Assembly: GCF_027921745.1 (NCBI RefSeq)
Contig: NC_079240.1
Span: forward strand, 551,001-615,000
Origin: Schizosaccharomyces osmophilus
Lineage: Eukaryota; Ascomycota; Schizosaccharomycetes; Schizosaccharomycetales; Schizosaccharomycetaceae
DNA: 64,000 nucleotides
Reading direction: 5' to 3'
The translations under genes and the position numbers were made by a program. Positions 30,192 through 42,678 of the stretch are shown here, piece after piece. Every line of letters begins with the position of its first letter. Position 1 is the stretch's first letter. A model generated the notes under the pieces. The model did no database searches, was not told the origin of the DNA, and saw nothing but the letters and a program-made list of their open reading frames with translations.

Positions 30192-32231
30192 TCACTTTCT
30201 GTCATTGCTAAATTTAGGATTTGTTATGGGTCCCTTCTCCTGTTTCACTTTGAACTCGGCCAGCAAGCAAATGTGATCACTAGGGAAGTGTGCATTCGGA
30301 AATCCGACTATGCTTGAAAGGTAATTACGATCCACTCCTTTCAACAAACCAGTTGCCTCAAGGTTAGCATTTGTATACCATATGTAATCAATCGTGCCGC
30401 TGAAACCAGGTGTAAAGTTCGTAAACGGGAGTTCTTGAGTTTCGCTATAAGCGGATTTCAAATTGAACGGATGAGATCTACCGTTAAACGTGTAATCACC
30501 ATAATCATTATTCATGAAATCCTCGTGATGCTGCTCAACCTTGCCTGATGACAAAAAGTCTAAAACGCCACTTCCAGGAATAGAATTAAAATCACCACAA
30601 ATTAATACTGGTATCTTTGTAAAATCTGAATAGGTTGGTCTTGAGTCCTTTAAATAATCAGCAGGAAGCTTAGAGGGCAGCGAACAAAACCGACTAGCAA
30701 CCTGAGCGAGTTCATCCATTAGCATAGCTACTTGCATAAGCTTCACGTCTCTAAACTGAGGATCCCAATGGATGTGACAATTAGCGACGATCAGTCGATG
30801 TCCGGTCTCCTTAGATTCTAACATAGTTATAACGCTAATGTTGTCTTTTGTCATAACGCGATTATACATGTTCGAAGTAAGCTTGATATTTTGCCTTCGA
30901 AGCGAGGGGGCTTGATTAAACTCAATAATGGATTTTTCATGCATAAAAAACTTTGAGGTTTTAAAGAAGGTAGCACAACCATCCACAACCCGACGCTCTA
31001 GTTCATTCATAGTACGTACACGACTTTTTGGGAAATGCACTCCTTTATACCCTTTAATGCTCATCTCAGGAGCAAAGAAAGTATCAAAGTTTTCAACATC
31101 TACTTCTTGAAGACATATAATATCAGCCTTATAGCCAGCGAGTTCTTGCATAATCAAATCCTTTCGATAAGACCAAGCAAGAGCCCACGAAGGAGTATAT
31201 CCATACAAAGTGGACGTAGCATAACGTTCACAAAGTATATTATAACTCATAGCAGTAAACTTAAAATTAGTATTTGATTCGTTTGGTTTTGGAACGCCAG
31301 GTCCTTCGGCATAAGAAGTAAGCATTAGCGACTTTTCATTAGCATCATCATTATCGGAGGTAAGCTTTTCCCATTCACGCTCAGGAGGGGGAGGGATGAC
31401 AGGACAACCGTCACGAAGAGCAGTAATCAAGCCAGTCGTTCCAGTTTCCATAAGCTGAGATTTGTACACATCTTGTAAAGGATTTCCTTCAACACCCAAA
31501 ATTTTAAGCTGATACAATGTACCTAATTCAGGAGGAATTACAGTAATCATGTTATCAAATAATAAAACTTCTCGAAGCTCAGTGAGTAACCCGAGTTCAG
31601 GTGGTATTGCTTTGATACTGTTTCCAGAAGCATCTAAAATAACCAAGTTTCGTAACTTTCCAATTTCGGACGGGAGGCGAGTCAGCTTGTTATGATTAAT
31701 GTAAAGTTCCGTCAAAAAGGAAAACTTAAATAAATCAGTGCTGACGTTGCGTAATCCAATGCCACCCAGATCCAAGCAAGTCCAATCCTGTCGCGGTTCG
31801 TTATGAGAGTCATCAGACTTGGTTGTGGTAGTCGTAACCATCATACTCGCTGTAGTCAGATTATTTCCAACGTTGTTGCTAGTAGTAGTTGATACCGTGG
31901 TAGAATTTAACCTTCCTGACAGAGCATTTGAAGCATTGGCACCAACTCCTCCATAAGCAGCACCACTGTTCCTGGCGCTGTAATTCATCGTGCCCATACC
32001 CGAAGTCCGAGCTAAAGCGGCGGCATTGTGCGCACGTTGATGAGGAGAACTGAAAGCTCTTGACTGAGTAGCGAGTGCGATTTGCTGTTTCCAATGTTCA
32101 GAAATTTGTCCATTTTCTATAGCTGGCGAATTGTGTACCGACAGAATGGCTGCATGTTGTTGATCAGGCGTAAGCAGCCCTGGATGCGTCCCTGAATAGA
32201 TTGTTCCTTGCGTATACCTAGGATTGAACAT
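30192..32231 (-). CDS. ccr4: CCR4-NOT deadenylase Ccr4
   Basis: Mg2+-dependent 3'-5' poly(A) exonuclease that begins cytoplasmic mRNA decay in the CCR4-NOT complex. A single 679-aa exon. Order: Gln/Asn/Ser/Thr-rich N-terminus (1-145), leucine-rich repeats that bind Caf1 (about 155-260, e.g. LYINHNKLTRLPSEIGKLRN), a short linker, then the endonuclease/exonuclease/phosphatase domain (about 325-670). EEP catalytic motifs are all seen: SYNILCERYA, CLQEVDVENF (Glu), ICGDFNSIPGS (Asp/Asn), FNGRSHPF and FPSDHICLLAEF (Asp-His). The start MFNPRYTQG resembles fungal Ccr4. It is convergent with the 149-aa gene. A stem-forming inverted repeat lies 70-140 bp upstream. Confidence 0.96.
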   Translation of the reverse strand: MFNPRYTQGTIYSGTHPGLLTPDQQHAAILSVHNSPAIENGQISEHWKQQIALATQSRAFSSPHQRAHNAAALARTSGMGTMNYSARNSGAAYGGVGANASNALSGRLNSTTVSTTTSNNVGNNLTTASMMVTTTTTKSDDSHNEPRQDWTCLDLGGIGLRNVSTDLFKFSFLTELYINHNKLTRLPSEIGKLRNLVILDASGNSIKAIPPELGLLTELREVLLFDNMITVIPPELGTLYQLKILGVEGNPLQDVYKSQLMETGTTGLITALRDGCPVIPPPPEREWEKLTSDNDDANEKSLMLTSYAEGPGVPKPNESNTNFKFTAMSYNILCERYATSTLYGYTPSWALAWSYRKDLIMQELAGYKADIICLQEVDVENFDTFFAPEMSIKGYKGVHFPKSRVRTMNELERRVVDGCATFFKTSKFFMHEKSIIEFNQAPSLRRQNIKLTSNMYNRVMTKDNISVITMLESKETGHRLIVANCHIHWDPQFRDVKLMQVAMLMDELAQVASRFCSLPSKLPADYLKDSRPTYSDFTKIPVLICGDFNSIPGSGVLDFLSSGKVEQHHEDFMNNDYGDYTFNGRSHPFNLKSAYSETQELPFTNFTPGFSGTIDYIWYTNANLEATGLLKGVDRNYLSSIVGFPNAHFPSDHICLLAEFKVKQEKGPITNPKFSNDRK

Positions 32232-32793
32232 AGAAGGTATCTCGCAAATTTTACTGTGTCGAGATGTTTAATGTATACAACATTCACTATTAGGCAAACG
32301 AAGTGAGGTTGTTGGTTGACGGCAAGTGTTTCGCCCGGTAGCAGGTCTGATAGCGCAAACCAACCTCACCACCATAAACAAGCAAAATAAAGGAAAATTT
32401 AGCTGAACCTTTAATCATTGATTGTATATAAGATATTACTTGTAAAAGTATTTAATAGATATGTATGGACAAGTTACATAGTAGATACACCTTTAAGTGA
32501 TTCTCTCTAAAGGTTCTCAGTTTAACAATCATAATCCGTTCTTCTGGTTGAAATAAGCAAAACCCAATTGTATGCAATATGAAGATGTTTTTTTTTTTTT
32601 TTTTAGTCTCATAATCATAATACAAAACTTGATAATATTAATACATACACAAAGGAGAAATTAAGAAAAGTCTGTTACGAAACGTCCCATTTTAACTAAT
32701 TTTGAAACCATTGAATGGACAGCTATATGGCTTATCTTTGACGTTAAAAAGGAAAAGGATGCTTTTTTTTTTGAAAATGACAAAGGACCTTAA
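32232..32793. other. ccr4 upstream / taf72 3' region
   Basis: About 560 bp between tandem minus-strand genes. It holds the inverted repeat described and a run of 17 T at 32588-32604. No further gene seen. Confidence 0.55.
32303..32369. repeat. Imperfect inverted repeat upstream of ccr4
   Basis: GTGAGGTT (32303-32310) pairs perfectly with AACCTCAC (32362-32369). After a 3-nt bulge, GGTT (32314-32317) pairs with AACC (32358-32361). The loop is about 40 nt. It lies 72-138 bp upstream of the ccr4 start. I tested tRNA folding and found no T-arm or B box. It could be a 5'-UTR stem-loop of ccr4 or a palindromic factor site. Confidence 0.5.
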
Positions 32794-35017
32794 TTAACTG
32801 GCGCTAATTGACATGCATAAATTTCTTCTAGTAAAAGAAACTTGGTAAATAGGAGTTTGTTTTGTGTTCAAGCGGACCATTTGATCAGGACTACAAAAAA
32901 TATTAATTTAAGAAAGTTTTTGAAATTAGACTTACCTTGTTGCCCAAGCGGCAGTCGACTCGAAAGCATCAGCATCGGTGTTGCTATAAGGTGTCACCAC
33001 ACTCCCCGCCAGCGAACCAGATACCGAGTCGGAATAGTTGGTTTTTAAAACATCCCAGGCTCGCACAGTATAATCGGCACCGCCACTCACAAGTACTGAC
33101 GACTCTTGAGAAAAAGAAAGTGAATAAATGCCACCTTGATGGCCCTTCATTGTCTTTATTCTTCGACCAGATCCAATATCCCAAAGGTGTATAAGTCCGT
33201 CATAATCTAATAAAAAAAACACGTTAGTATGAGTTATTAAAATTATTTCTTTCTCAAAAACAAGTTCATACCAGCACTAGCTACCGTATGACCATCTGGA
33301 GCAATGGCTACAGCAGTTACCGGCTTCGTATGGCCATTAAATACACGAACCGAATGTCCTCTGTGAACATCCCACAATCTGCAAGTTTTGTCATTAGAGC
33401 CAGTTAAAACATAAGCCGAGTTTGGATGAAAAGTGACACACTACTTTGGTTAGTATATAATCATGCATAGTTCAAACCTACATCAACATCGCTCAAGTGC
33501 CCAGCAAAAACCCGCAAAGGATAAATATGATCACAGCTCCACAATAAAGCAGTTTGATCGTGAGAAGCGGTTGCAAAATAATGTCCAAATGGACCGAAGG
33601 CTACATCCCACACAGGACCGCTGTGTCCTTTGTAAGCTACTAGCGCGGTTTTGGTGTCCACAGACCAAAGACGAGCACTTCGATCTTCTGAGCAAGATAA
33701 AAGGTATTTGTTATCGGGAGAGAATTTTGTACCATAAACAGGTCCTGAATGACTTAGAAGTCGAGTAGAATTACTTGCTGGTTCATTTGCTGTTCGAGAA
33801 GACGATTTTTTATCGGGTTTAAGAGACCAGAGGCGGATATAACTTTCTTGAAAGCCGGAAGCAATCATGGTTGTATCTGGGGAGAATTCTGCACAATTCA
33901 TAGCACTATTGGTATCATGGAAGGTGTACATACATACGCTGGGAAGCGATGCACGGGTCCCCAAGTGCAATCTTTTACTCCAATCCTTCACTGCTTCAAC
34001 TTCTGCCGTAATATCGGCACCTTTGTGAGGTGGCAAAGGTATGTAATCACGAGAAGGAGCATCTTCTGCATTTGCAGGGTGAGCTTTTCGAAACTCGCCT
34101 AGCAGATTAGACGGACTTTGCTTGGTGACAGGGTCCATATGCATCAAATCTTCTTCTTCCAAATCCATCTCCACAATTTTTTCCATTTCCTTATCCATGG
34201 GCATATGACTCAAGCGAACCGGCTGCAACTGCCCTTCTCCGCGATCCAAAAGCTGGCCGGTGATCCCCTCTTGTTCATTGAGGATACCATGACTTGTAGA
34301 CAAAGTAGGCCTTCCTGGAACAATATGAATGTCAACATGTCTATTAATTAGTTGGATAATAACCGTGCCTCCATTAGAGATGTTTTCGAAAAGAAAGTGA
34401 AGTAGCAAGTCAAAAGTAATTCGAGAAAAATTGAGTTGATATTTGTTTTTTCGGTATTGCTGGGCAACAGGGTCTTCGTTCACATGGCTAGGAAGACTCA
34501 GTGATTTTAAACACTTTACATCCCAACTATGCAAATCTTCATGATCTTTCATAAACATATCATAAAATTGTTTGGCTATTTTCCGTTAGTAAATTCGCAA
34601 AACCACTTTAGACTTGTGTTTTTGCTTTAATATCGTTCTGGCAACTCGATCTTTCCATGTAAAACATTTTGTAAAGACACGCAGAAAACAAACCGTTCAG
34701 CATTACTTACCTGTATCATAACGATCTAAGGACAATAAATCCAAAAAGGAGTGAACAAAAATAGGAAACAAAATCCTTCTTAACTCTGACTTATACAATT
34801 CCAGAGAACTATCCACCCAATCCCGTAAAAGTGTGTACGTATGAGCATACGCGTCTGGAGTCTCCCTTATATTTTTCAGTTTTTCCTCTACAGATATACC
34901 AGAATCAGAAGCCTCTAAACGAAGCATGGCTTCCGTTCTGGCATAGCCTTTTTTGGCCAAATAGTCCAACACAATGCGATTTAGATCCTGTGCTTGAGTT
35001 CCATTGCCGGCCGACAT
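32794..35017 (-). CDS. taf72: TAF5-type WD-repeat subunit of TFIID/SAGA (Taf72)
   Basis: Scaffold subunit of TFIID (and SAGA). Five exons: 35017-34711, 34575-33482, 33440-33272, 33206-32936 and 32890-32794, giving 645 aa. A LisH motif sits near the N-terminus ([19 protein letters not shown]). The TAF5 NTD2 domain follows (about 60-200, with [24 protein letters not shown] across intron 1). After an acidic linker come six or seven WD40 blades from about residue 310, e.g. [20 protein letters not shown] and NDKTCRLWD. The last short exon restores the typical TAF5 ending [14 protein letters not shown]. pombe has two TAF5 paralogues (taf72, taf73); position next to cut1 points to taf72. Confidence 0.94.
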
Positions 35018-35936
35018 ATTATATATGTATAAGCACTTTCAAACTTGACCTTATTTCCAATTGAACCGCTTTTCCTTCAAAAAACGCGTAAATTCATATG
35101 AAAGTGCTATAATGGCTTCCAGCAAGTAGGTTTTAACAAGTACTTTGGAGGGACGAATTAGCGAAATGTAAGAGAGTGCAGTATCCATGTTCGTTTGTTT
35201 ACATGTTTCCATAAAGAAGTAATGAGTCTAGCAAGCGTTAGTTTAAAAAGTTTTGACTTTCATTATCGTATATTGTTTGTTATTTTCCCTTAAAATGCTG
35301 TAGAAGAGGCCTTACTAGAGGCACTTGCTGTGTAGGGTGAATCAGTCTACGTCCAAAGGATTGTAGCGATCAATCATTTATTTGATCTTTTTCTATAAAT
35401 AAAAATTGAGCTAGAATGCAGGTAAAGGTCTTGTTGTATTGCAACTGGTGTGCTGTGAAGAACGCGTTCAAGAAAGGAAGGCTTCAATCACTGAACGGGA
35501 GGAAACGCAATTTTGTTAAACCTATTAATAAATTCGAATGAACAGGTATAGAGGGGAGGTACTTTCGATCTGAAGAGCATCGATTGCAAGGTTCAAATTA
35601 TTTTCATGATACGTCAATAAACAAACAGTTTCATCTCTTTTATAAAGGATATACAGTAAAAATATATTGAATCAAGCTTCATACGTTTCTTTTCGAACGT
35701 GGGTCCTTCTCATTCTACTATGCCTTTTGTTTACATGGCTTCGGTGGAGTTCTTCAGGTTATCTTATACCAGCACTTTTCTCCTTACATTCCTATTCTCA
35801 TAGGGATCATTTAAATATACCAAAGCTTTTGTTAATGGATTAATAATTAGCTATTATATTATTTTGGCATGCTGGTTATCTTGCTTTCGTTTACCATATT
35901 CAGGTATTTGTAATCTAACTGTCCCTGGCTTTGCAA
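35018..35936. other. Divergent taf72-cut1 promoter region
   Basis: About 920 bp. It holds two ACGCGT (MluI-box) sites at 35084-35089 and 35462-35467. There are two forkhead-type motifs, GTTTGTTTAC at 35193-35202 and TGTTTAC at 35728-35734. No ORF of note. Confidence 0.55.
35462..35467. promoter_or_regulatory. MluI box (MCB) upstream of cut1
   Basis: ACGCGT inside AACGCGTTC, about 470 bp upstream of cut1; another lies at 35084-35089, nearer taf72. MBF binds such boxes in G1/S genes. A single core is weak evidence. Confidence 0.3.
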
Positions 35937-38900
35937 ATGTCCACGAAGACTTCAAGTGCTTCAAAAACCACTTGGACGACTGACAAAGTTATCAAATCTC
36001 TTACATATCCTGAACATTGTTCTATTTCGCTTGTGGAACGTCTTCGCACTACTCTAAAAACGAACAATGTCAATCAACCTTCTCACGCGTGGACGTTTGA
36101 TTTACTCCTTACTGCTTTAAAATGTGCTCTTGAAAACATGTCCAAACGCTGGAAGGATTTGTCTAGCGAAGACAAATTACAGGTACGCCAGGCATTTTCT
36201 TCTCTTCATCGCTCTGCTTCTTCAAAAGCTCAGTTGGAAATTAAATTACTTTATGATTGCTGCTGCTATATTATGAATAGATTGGCCTCTAATCATGAAT
36301 CGGATGCACAGCTTTATAGTTGTGTTCGAGCTAGGTTGGCTATTATAAACAGGCTTTTGGACATAGAAATTCCAGATCCTGCTATGTTTCACCTTTACAT
36401 GGTCCATAATAATTTTTGCTCTTTGTTCCAATCGATTTCAGCCAACTCTATCCATACTTTACCGTATACCCCTTCAGGAACCTTTATGCCATCAGCCACA
36501 GAACTGCAAAATTGCCTACTTTCTCCTCTTCCAAGTCACTCACTTGCCCATGGTACTTGTTCACTCCTAGTGACCTTTCAACTAAATGTCTTGAGATGTC
36601 TTACCTTATTTCCAAATTGCTGTCTTTCTCTGTCTACAATTCAGAATCTAATGAAAGAGTCAGGTCCCTATGCTTCTTGCTTGAGATTATTCTCCTTAAA
36701 TGAAGAACTGGGGCTATCTAGAATCGAGATATTTGCAAGATTGCTCGCCAGATTTGCTCTTACTGAACATAATGCATTGCATTCCTTGTACTTACTTGCT
36801 TACTCTCTTCAGTCCTGGTTGCTTATAGGAAAGTCTTTCATGCTAAACAGTACTGGCGGCTTGCCGGAGTCAATAGAAATACGAATTGTCAACGTATTCC
36901 ACAAATTACTTAATGCTTGTGATCCTTCGACGGTTGATCTTGTTAATTTGAATGAAATTTATAAAGGGGTTTTGCATGGCCTTGATTTTCTAAGCCCAAA
37001 CAACAGAACGGAGTTGAATTTGAGAATATCTGATACGTATTACCAGTTCAATGATGCTGAATCTTGTTTTTTGCGACTGGTGGATGGCATTGAATCATCT
37101 CTCGGTGAAAGGATTGCTAAACTAAAATATTTACTGCTCATGTTTCGTCTTACTCTGAACAAGAAGTGTCCCAAAGTGCCCAGTGATATTCTCTCAGAAA
37201 TTAATATATCCGTTAAACTTTTAAACTCAGATTCTATTCGTCCAGATGATCTTATCTATTTCCTTGAAGTATTTGACAGTATATTTGCAAGCCCTTCGCA
37301 TTCTTCTGTGGATGATGATAAATCGAGTACCTTTTTGCTGATGGCGGCTTTAGCAAATGTCATTTTAGTTACTAATCCAGATTGGGCTTCAGGTTCTGAA
37401 GCAAGCAAGTTGTCGAAAAAGGTGGAACGTTTTCTTTCTCTTTCATTTTATCTGCTACGTTCTTTGAAGGAAACCGAAGTTCCCTTGGATACCTTTCGAT
37501 GCTTTGTACAAGTTGCAGTTAAATTTCAGGAGCCCGAGTTTTCTCAAAAATTATCAAATTTCTGTTATAACACTAGTGTAAAATCTCAGCATAGAGACAT
37601 ATGTAGTCGGTACATTGACTTAAGTGTTTCTATAACGTTGTGGCACAACCTATTAGATGATGAGGCATTCATCTTGAAGCTTGTGAAGTGGTTTCAATTG
37701 TGGGGCGAAAAAACAGTTCAAAATGCTGATTTGAAAAAGCTTTCTCATATGTTGGAGTTTCACTTTACCCAGCCTTCTTTTAAGGTTACTACTTCTCTTA
37801 GTAAACTGTTGAATTGGGTTATTAATTGTATACATTCGCACGATGAAAGCCATTCAAGAGCTTATATTTCATGTTTCGGTATAAGTGTTCTTAAAGCCTT
37901 AAGTAAAGAGATGTTTAATTCCAAAGAACATGGCCCGAGTATAACATTTATACGGATTCTTGAAGAAATATGGGATAGGGAAACCGATTTATTAGAAAAG
38001 GCAAACATTCTCTGTTCAATGTCTTGTACAGTGTTCAAAAATGTGAGTCTTACCCCATATTACTTATCTTCTATAAAAAGAAAGATTGATACTCTAAAAT
38101 GTTGCGCTTCAAAAAATCCAAAGTTTCATTTATATAAAATAATTCTCGAAATATGGGAGTTTCTACTAAAATATCAAGCTGACCGTTGCTACGAAGTTCC
38201 CTTGCAATCTTTGCTTTTTAGGTTGTCGGATTTCGTGCTTACTTCCCGTTTACCAACGGCTCCTGTAGGGTTAAACGATAGGGACATATATGCCTTTTTA
38301 GCTGCTTCTTTTAGCATATTACATGTTACTGAAATCTTGTACGACTATTGCTCGGAACTCCTATTGTTGGAGACCGTATATGAACTCTTAAAGAACTACT
38401 TATCCAATTCCGCTGCGAGATACATTGTCGTGATAGTTACTCTTCTTGCAAACAGATATGTAGCTTTGGGCTTTTCGGGTAAAGCGCACCTCTGCTTCTC
38501 TCGAGCTTATAACTTTTTGAAAAAACACAGCAGGAATGATGAGTGTTTCGAAAATTTTTGGAGGGTCTCTTTCGCTAAGTATTTAATTATTACTGGCAAC
38601 ACCGAAAAAGGGTAAGTCATCAATTGCTATATTTTTTCTAACTTAACAGAATCTCACAATTGAAGAACTACAATGCAACAAAAAAAGGACTGTTTTTCGG
38701 GCTACAAAATTTAATTATTTCAGATTATTTAATGATGTATGAAAGGTTTCAATTCTCTGAAGCAGTGTATCTATTAGGTTACTCTTCTCAGGCGTTACAC
38801 ATAATAACGCATAATCTGCGAACGATGAAATCCATTTTTTCTATCTCAATAGGAAAAATGCAGTCCAATGGTTATGAAGCGAACTTACGGTGGGAATTGG

Positions 38901-41476
38901 CTCGGATTGCTGTAATGTCTAATGACCTGACTGCTCGAATATATGAACATATGGGACAACTGAGGGAAGCTATGTATTTCACTAGACAAGCATGCTTTTT
39001 AGAAGAGAGTATTCTTCCCTCTTCCAGTGCTTACTGCTCTAAATTATCGTTATGCTCTTTACTAGCTAAAGCTGGGCAACTTGATGAAAGCGAGGTTATT
39101 GTTCAGGAAACGGAGGGTTTATTGCAAGCTTCTAGCTTCCATCAAAAATATCTTTGGAATCTGGCGAGTGCTGAGATATACTTTTTGAAAGGAGATTTAT
39201 GTGGTTCCATCAGACATTATTCACAGTGTCTTGATTTGTTAGAAATTTTGAAGCAAGAAATTTTTTCTTTTATTCAATTTTGTAAGAATAATCGTTCGAT
39301 AACGAAAGGAATAAAAAGGTTAAGCCTGTCTAATTCCGACAATCCAGCTGTAAAAGAAAAGATATTTGACTTGGATTGCTCGGTTTTAGATGATAAGACT
39401 GCCAAAGTGTTGCAAAGAATTGCGTTGATAGAAGTAACACGAGGAAATCTGAATGAAGCGAAATCTTTGATGAAGACATCGTCAGGAAAATTTATTGGTG
39501 ACTTTTCTAATGTTGTGTCTCTACAAATCGCAAAGGCAAAAATAGCGTTAAGTGAAGCTAACTTAACTCTGCAAGATAATCCAGTTTTGAGCACCCTTCA
39601 AGATTCTGTTATATCTTTGCCAGGTATAACAGAAAAGCAAACAATCGATGTTAATGCAAATTTAATTACTGCAGCATCGAAAATTCAAACATCGAAAAGA
39701 AAGCAAGGCCATCTTAATTATTTGAGAGACAAATTAAAAACTATCTTGCTGAATATCCGTTTAAACTGCGAAGTAATATTCTTTAATACTTTTGAACGAA
39801 GTTCAGTCCAAACATGCAGAGCCGTTAACAATTTGATGACTTTTTCATCAATTATGCAGAGTGCTTTAACAAGTTTAGAAGAAAAGAATACAATGAGTTC
39901 TATCACTGCATCATTTTTTATGGAAATCCCCCGTGCTTTAGGTTTCCAAAGGAAACTGATGAATTCAAAACCAGTATGGCAATCACATTCTTATGATGAG
40001 AATGAAATCGTCAGTATGGTTTCCGAAAGCAAATCAAGAGCTCCACGTCTTGAGGAATATGAAGGGTTTATAGACCAGCTACCCGCAACTTGGAATGTAA
40101 TTTCTATTAGCATCAGCGAATCAAACGAAGAGCTATTTATAACAAAATTAAGGCACAAGGCTACCCCTTTGATTATTCGACTACCTTTAAAACGCCATAA
40201 TTCCCGGGATGTGGACGAGGAGGTTTTGAGTTTTGAGGAGGCACAATTAGCATTTGAAAAAATAATAGGAAAAAGTAATGAGACAGCACAAAACGGCAAA
40301 GATTATACAACGAAACAAGAAAAAGAGTCATGGTGGAAACAACGAAGAGAATTAGATAATAGTTTAGCCAAGCTCCTGAGAAATATAGAGCTTTTTTGGC
40401 TTGGCGGATTTAAAGGTATATTCTCAAACCATATACTAGATGTGGGTCTATTCTTGAAGTTTGTTCACCAATTTTATGGTATTATGAGAAAGAATCTGAA
40501 TTTTACGGATCTGGAGAATTCTATTGAAATGTCATCTGGTATTTTGGAACTTTTCGTTACCCTCGGAATACCTGATCAAGATACTGTTGAACAATTGTTT
40601 GAAGACCTTATTTACTTTGTTCTCGACATCTATCAGTTTCATGGAGTACAATTTGCTTATGATGAGGTTGATATGGATCAAATGACCATCGAGATCAAGG
40701 ATGCATTAAGGTTTTATCATAATAATTACAATTCCGAAAACAGTGCTAGTCATACCGTACTTTTGTTGGATAGGATGGTTCATAAATTTCCATGGGAGTC
40801 TTTGCCATGCTTGCAACAACAGTCAGTATCAAGGTTACCATCCGTTTCCGTTTTAAGAAACATGCTAAATAAAAACTTTAATCAACAACCATTTGTCGAG
40901 GTACATTCTGATTCAGGCTCTTATGTACTTAATCCCAGTTTAGACCTAAAGCATACGCAGGATATGTTTGAAGCAGAGTTATCTGCAGCTGGTTGGAAGG
41001 GAGTTGTCGGGCGAAGTCCTTCGAACGAAGAGTTCAGGTCTATGTTGTCAGAGTATGACTTTTTCCTTTATTTTGGACACGGCGGTGGTGAACAGTACAC
41101 AACTTCCAAAGATTTGGCGGCACTTGATAAATGCGCGGTGAGTATTTTAATGGGTTGTAGCTCAGGAGCATTACACGAGTGTGGTATTTATGAACCCTGG
41201 GGGACTCCTTTGAATTATCTGAGTGCTGGTTGCCGAACTTTGGTAGCTAATTTATGGGATGTAACAGACAAAGACATTGATCGGTTTAGTAGTGCGTTGC
41301 TTTCCTACTGGGGTGCTCTTTCTAGTCAAGAAAATGGAGAAAGAATTAGTATATGTGAAGCAGTCACCAAAAGTCGTAAACACTGTCACCTTCAGTTCTT
41401 AAATGGTGCTGCCCCTGTTGTCTATGGATTACCTGCCTATGTCACTAAAAATACTATAGATGATGTTAATGCATGA
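35937..41476 (+). CDS. cut1: Separase Cut1
   Basis: Cysteine protease (clan CD, family C50) that cleaves cohesin Rad21 at anaphase, held in check by securin Cut2. Two exons, 35937-38611 and 38650-41476. The 38-nt intron 38612-38649 has a GTAAGT donor and a CTAAC branch. The product is 1833 aa, close to the S. pombe protein. The N-terminal 1200 residues are helical, TPR-like repeats. The C-terminal protease domain (about 1450-1833) shows the catalytic His in YFGHGGGEQYT and the catalytic Cys in ILMGCSSGAL, followed by NLWDVTDKDIDRF. ATG 35937 was chosen; the open frame begins six bases earlier but only with TTG. Very little of the long N-terminus can be named by motif. Confidence 0.96.
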
Positions 41477-41617
41477 ATCTTTAAAGATATTTTTCTTAAT
41501 TATCTATACAAATAAAATTGATTAAGGTTCTTGAGGTCATTATGAAAATGATACTACTTATGCAAGTGCTACAAAGAGAAGTTGGTACGGAGTACCAAAA
41601 AAATCGTCGCAAATGAT

Positions 41618-42678
41618 TTAAGCGGTAGACTTCATATCAGAAGCAATAGTAGCACTGGGAGCGGAAGTTGTAGGTGTAGGATTTCCAAAGCTTGCATGTT
41701 TGTGAATCCAATCACAGACTTGATTTAGATAGAGGGTCCTATCAGGTTCTTGCTCAATATTGACTAAAGAATTATTTATTAGATTTCTTCAATATATAAA
41801 ATGAAAAAAAGCATATTAGCACACTTACGTGAATGTTGGCAATCAGGAAGAGACAGAAAAGTTTTGTCCTTCGTACCAACATGCTCATAAAATTCCTGGG
41901 ACGCATCATAGAGGTTAATATTGTCGTCAGTGCCATGAGCAATGAGAAGAGGCAAATGAAATCGATTAGCTTCGTCGAGTGTTTGCTGAGCACTAAATGG
42001 AAATGTCAGCAAGAATACAGACGATTATATTGAGTATCCGTACCAATTGATAAGATCGCGCAACGTTTCAAGGGAACCAACTGATGAGGTAAGAGGATCA
42101 CTAAGAATTCGATCCATCATTCCCTGGTCTCTAGTTCCCTTTTTCGTCTCCATAATCTTAGTATTCCACGTGAAATTTGGCATAATTCTGCTAACTGCGG
42201 AAAGGCTAAATAATATCTAAGTACTTTGCTTTGCGAATAAATCAAACACTTACGATTTGTACACTAGATAGTTGGGTTTCGTATCAGGATGACTTTGCAA
42301 CATAGGGGCTTGAGCAACAACACCTTTTAAATTCTTGCGATGAGCACCTGAAATACCATATTGAAGTGACAAACCACCACCCATTGAATGACCCATCAAG
42401 AATAAAGGAAGATCGGTGTCGCTTGCACGTTGTACATGGTAATCAATGTCAGGAAGTTGTTTCTTCCAACCACCGGTACAACCCTGGAGTTTTGGAGATT
42501 GTTTCGAGCGGCCAAATCCTCTCTGATCAAAAGAAAACACTTCAATATTTCGTTGATTCAAAAATTCAAAGAATTCAGGATAAAGGTTTGTGTGTTCTCC
42601 AAAACCATGAATGAATAAAAGCCTTGCTACGGGAGCTCCCTTTGTGTTTGTATAATCCTTTACGTAGAGATCTGCCAT
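41618..42678 (-). CDS. mgl1: Monoglyceride lipase (alpha/beta hydrolase)
   Basis: Hydrolyses monoacylglycerol on lipid droplets and membranes. Four exons: 42678-42254, 42205-42044, 41992-41829 and 41763-41618, giving 298 aa. Seen: oxyanion region LLFIHGFGEH, DQRGFGRS, nucleophile elbow GHSMGGG (Ser), catalytic Asp in IAHGTDDN, and catalytic His in the DCQHS-LNIE segment that spans intron 3. Intron 2 has an unusual GTACGG donor but is fixed by frame. The start MADLYVKDY is a little shorter than the usual family N-terminus. The frame stays open 20 codons upstream without another ATG, so a short 5' exon cannot be excluded. Confidence 0.92.

Noticed and set aside
32303-32370. tRNA-like appearance of the inverted repeat upstream of ccr4
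   Set aside because: An acceptor-like stem exists, but there is no T-arm, B box or anticodon arm.
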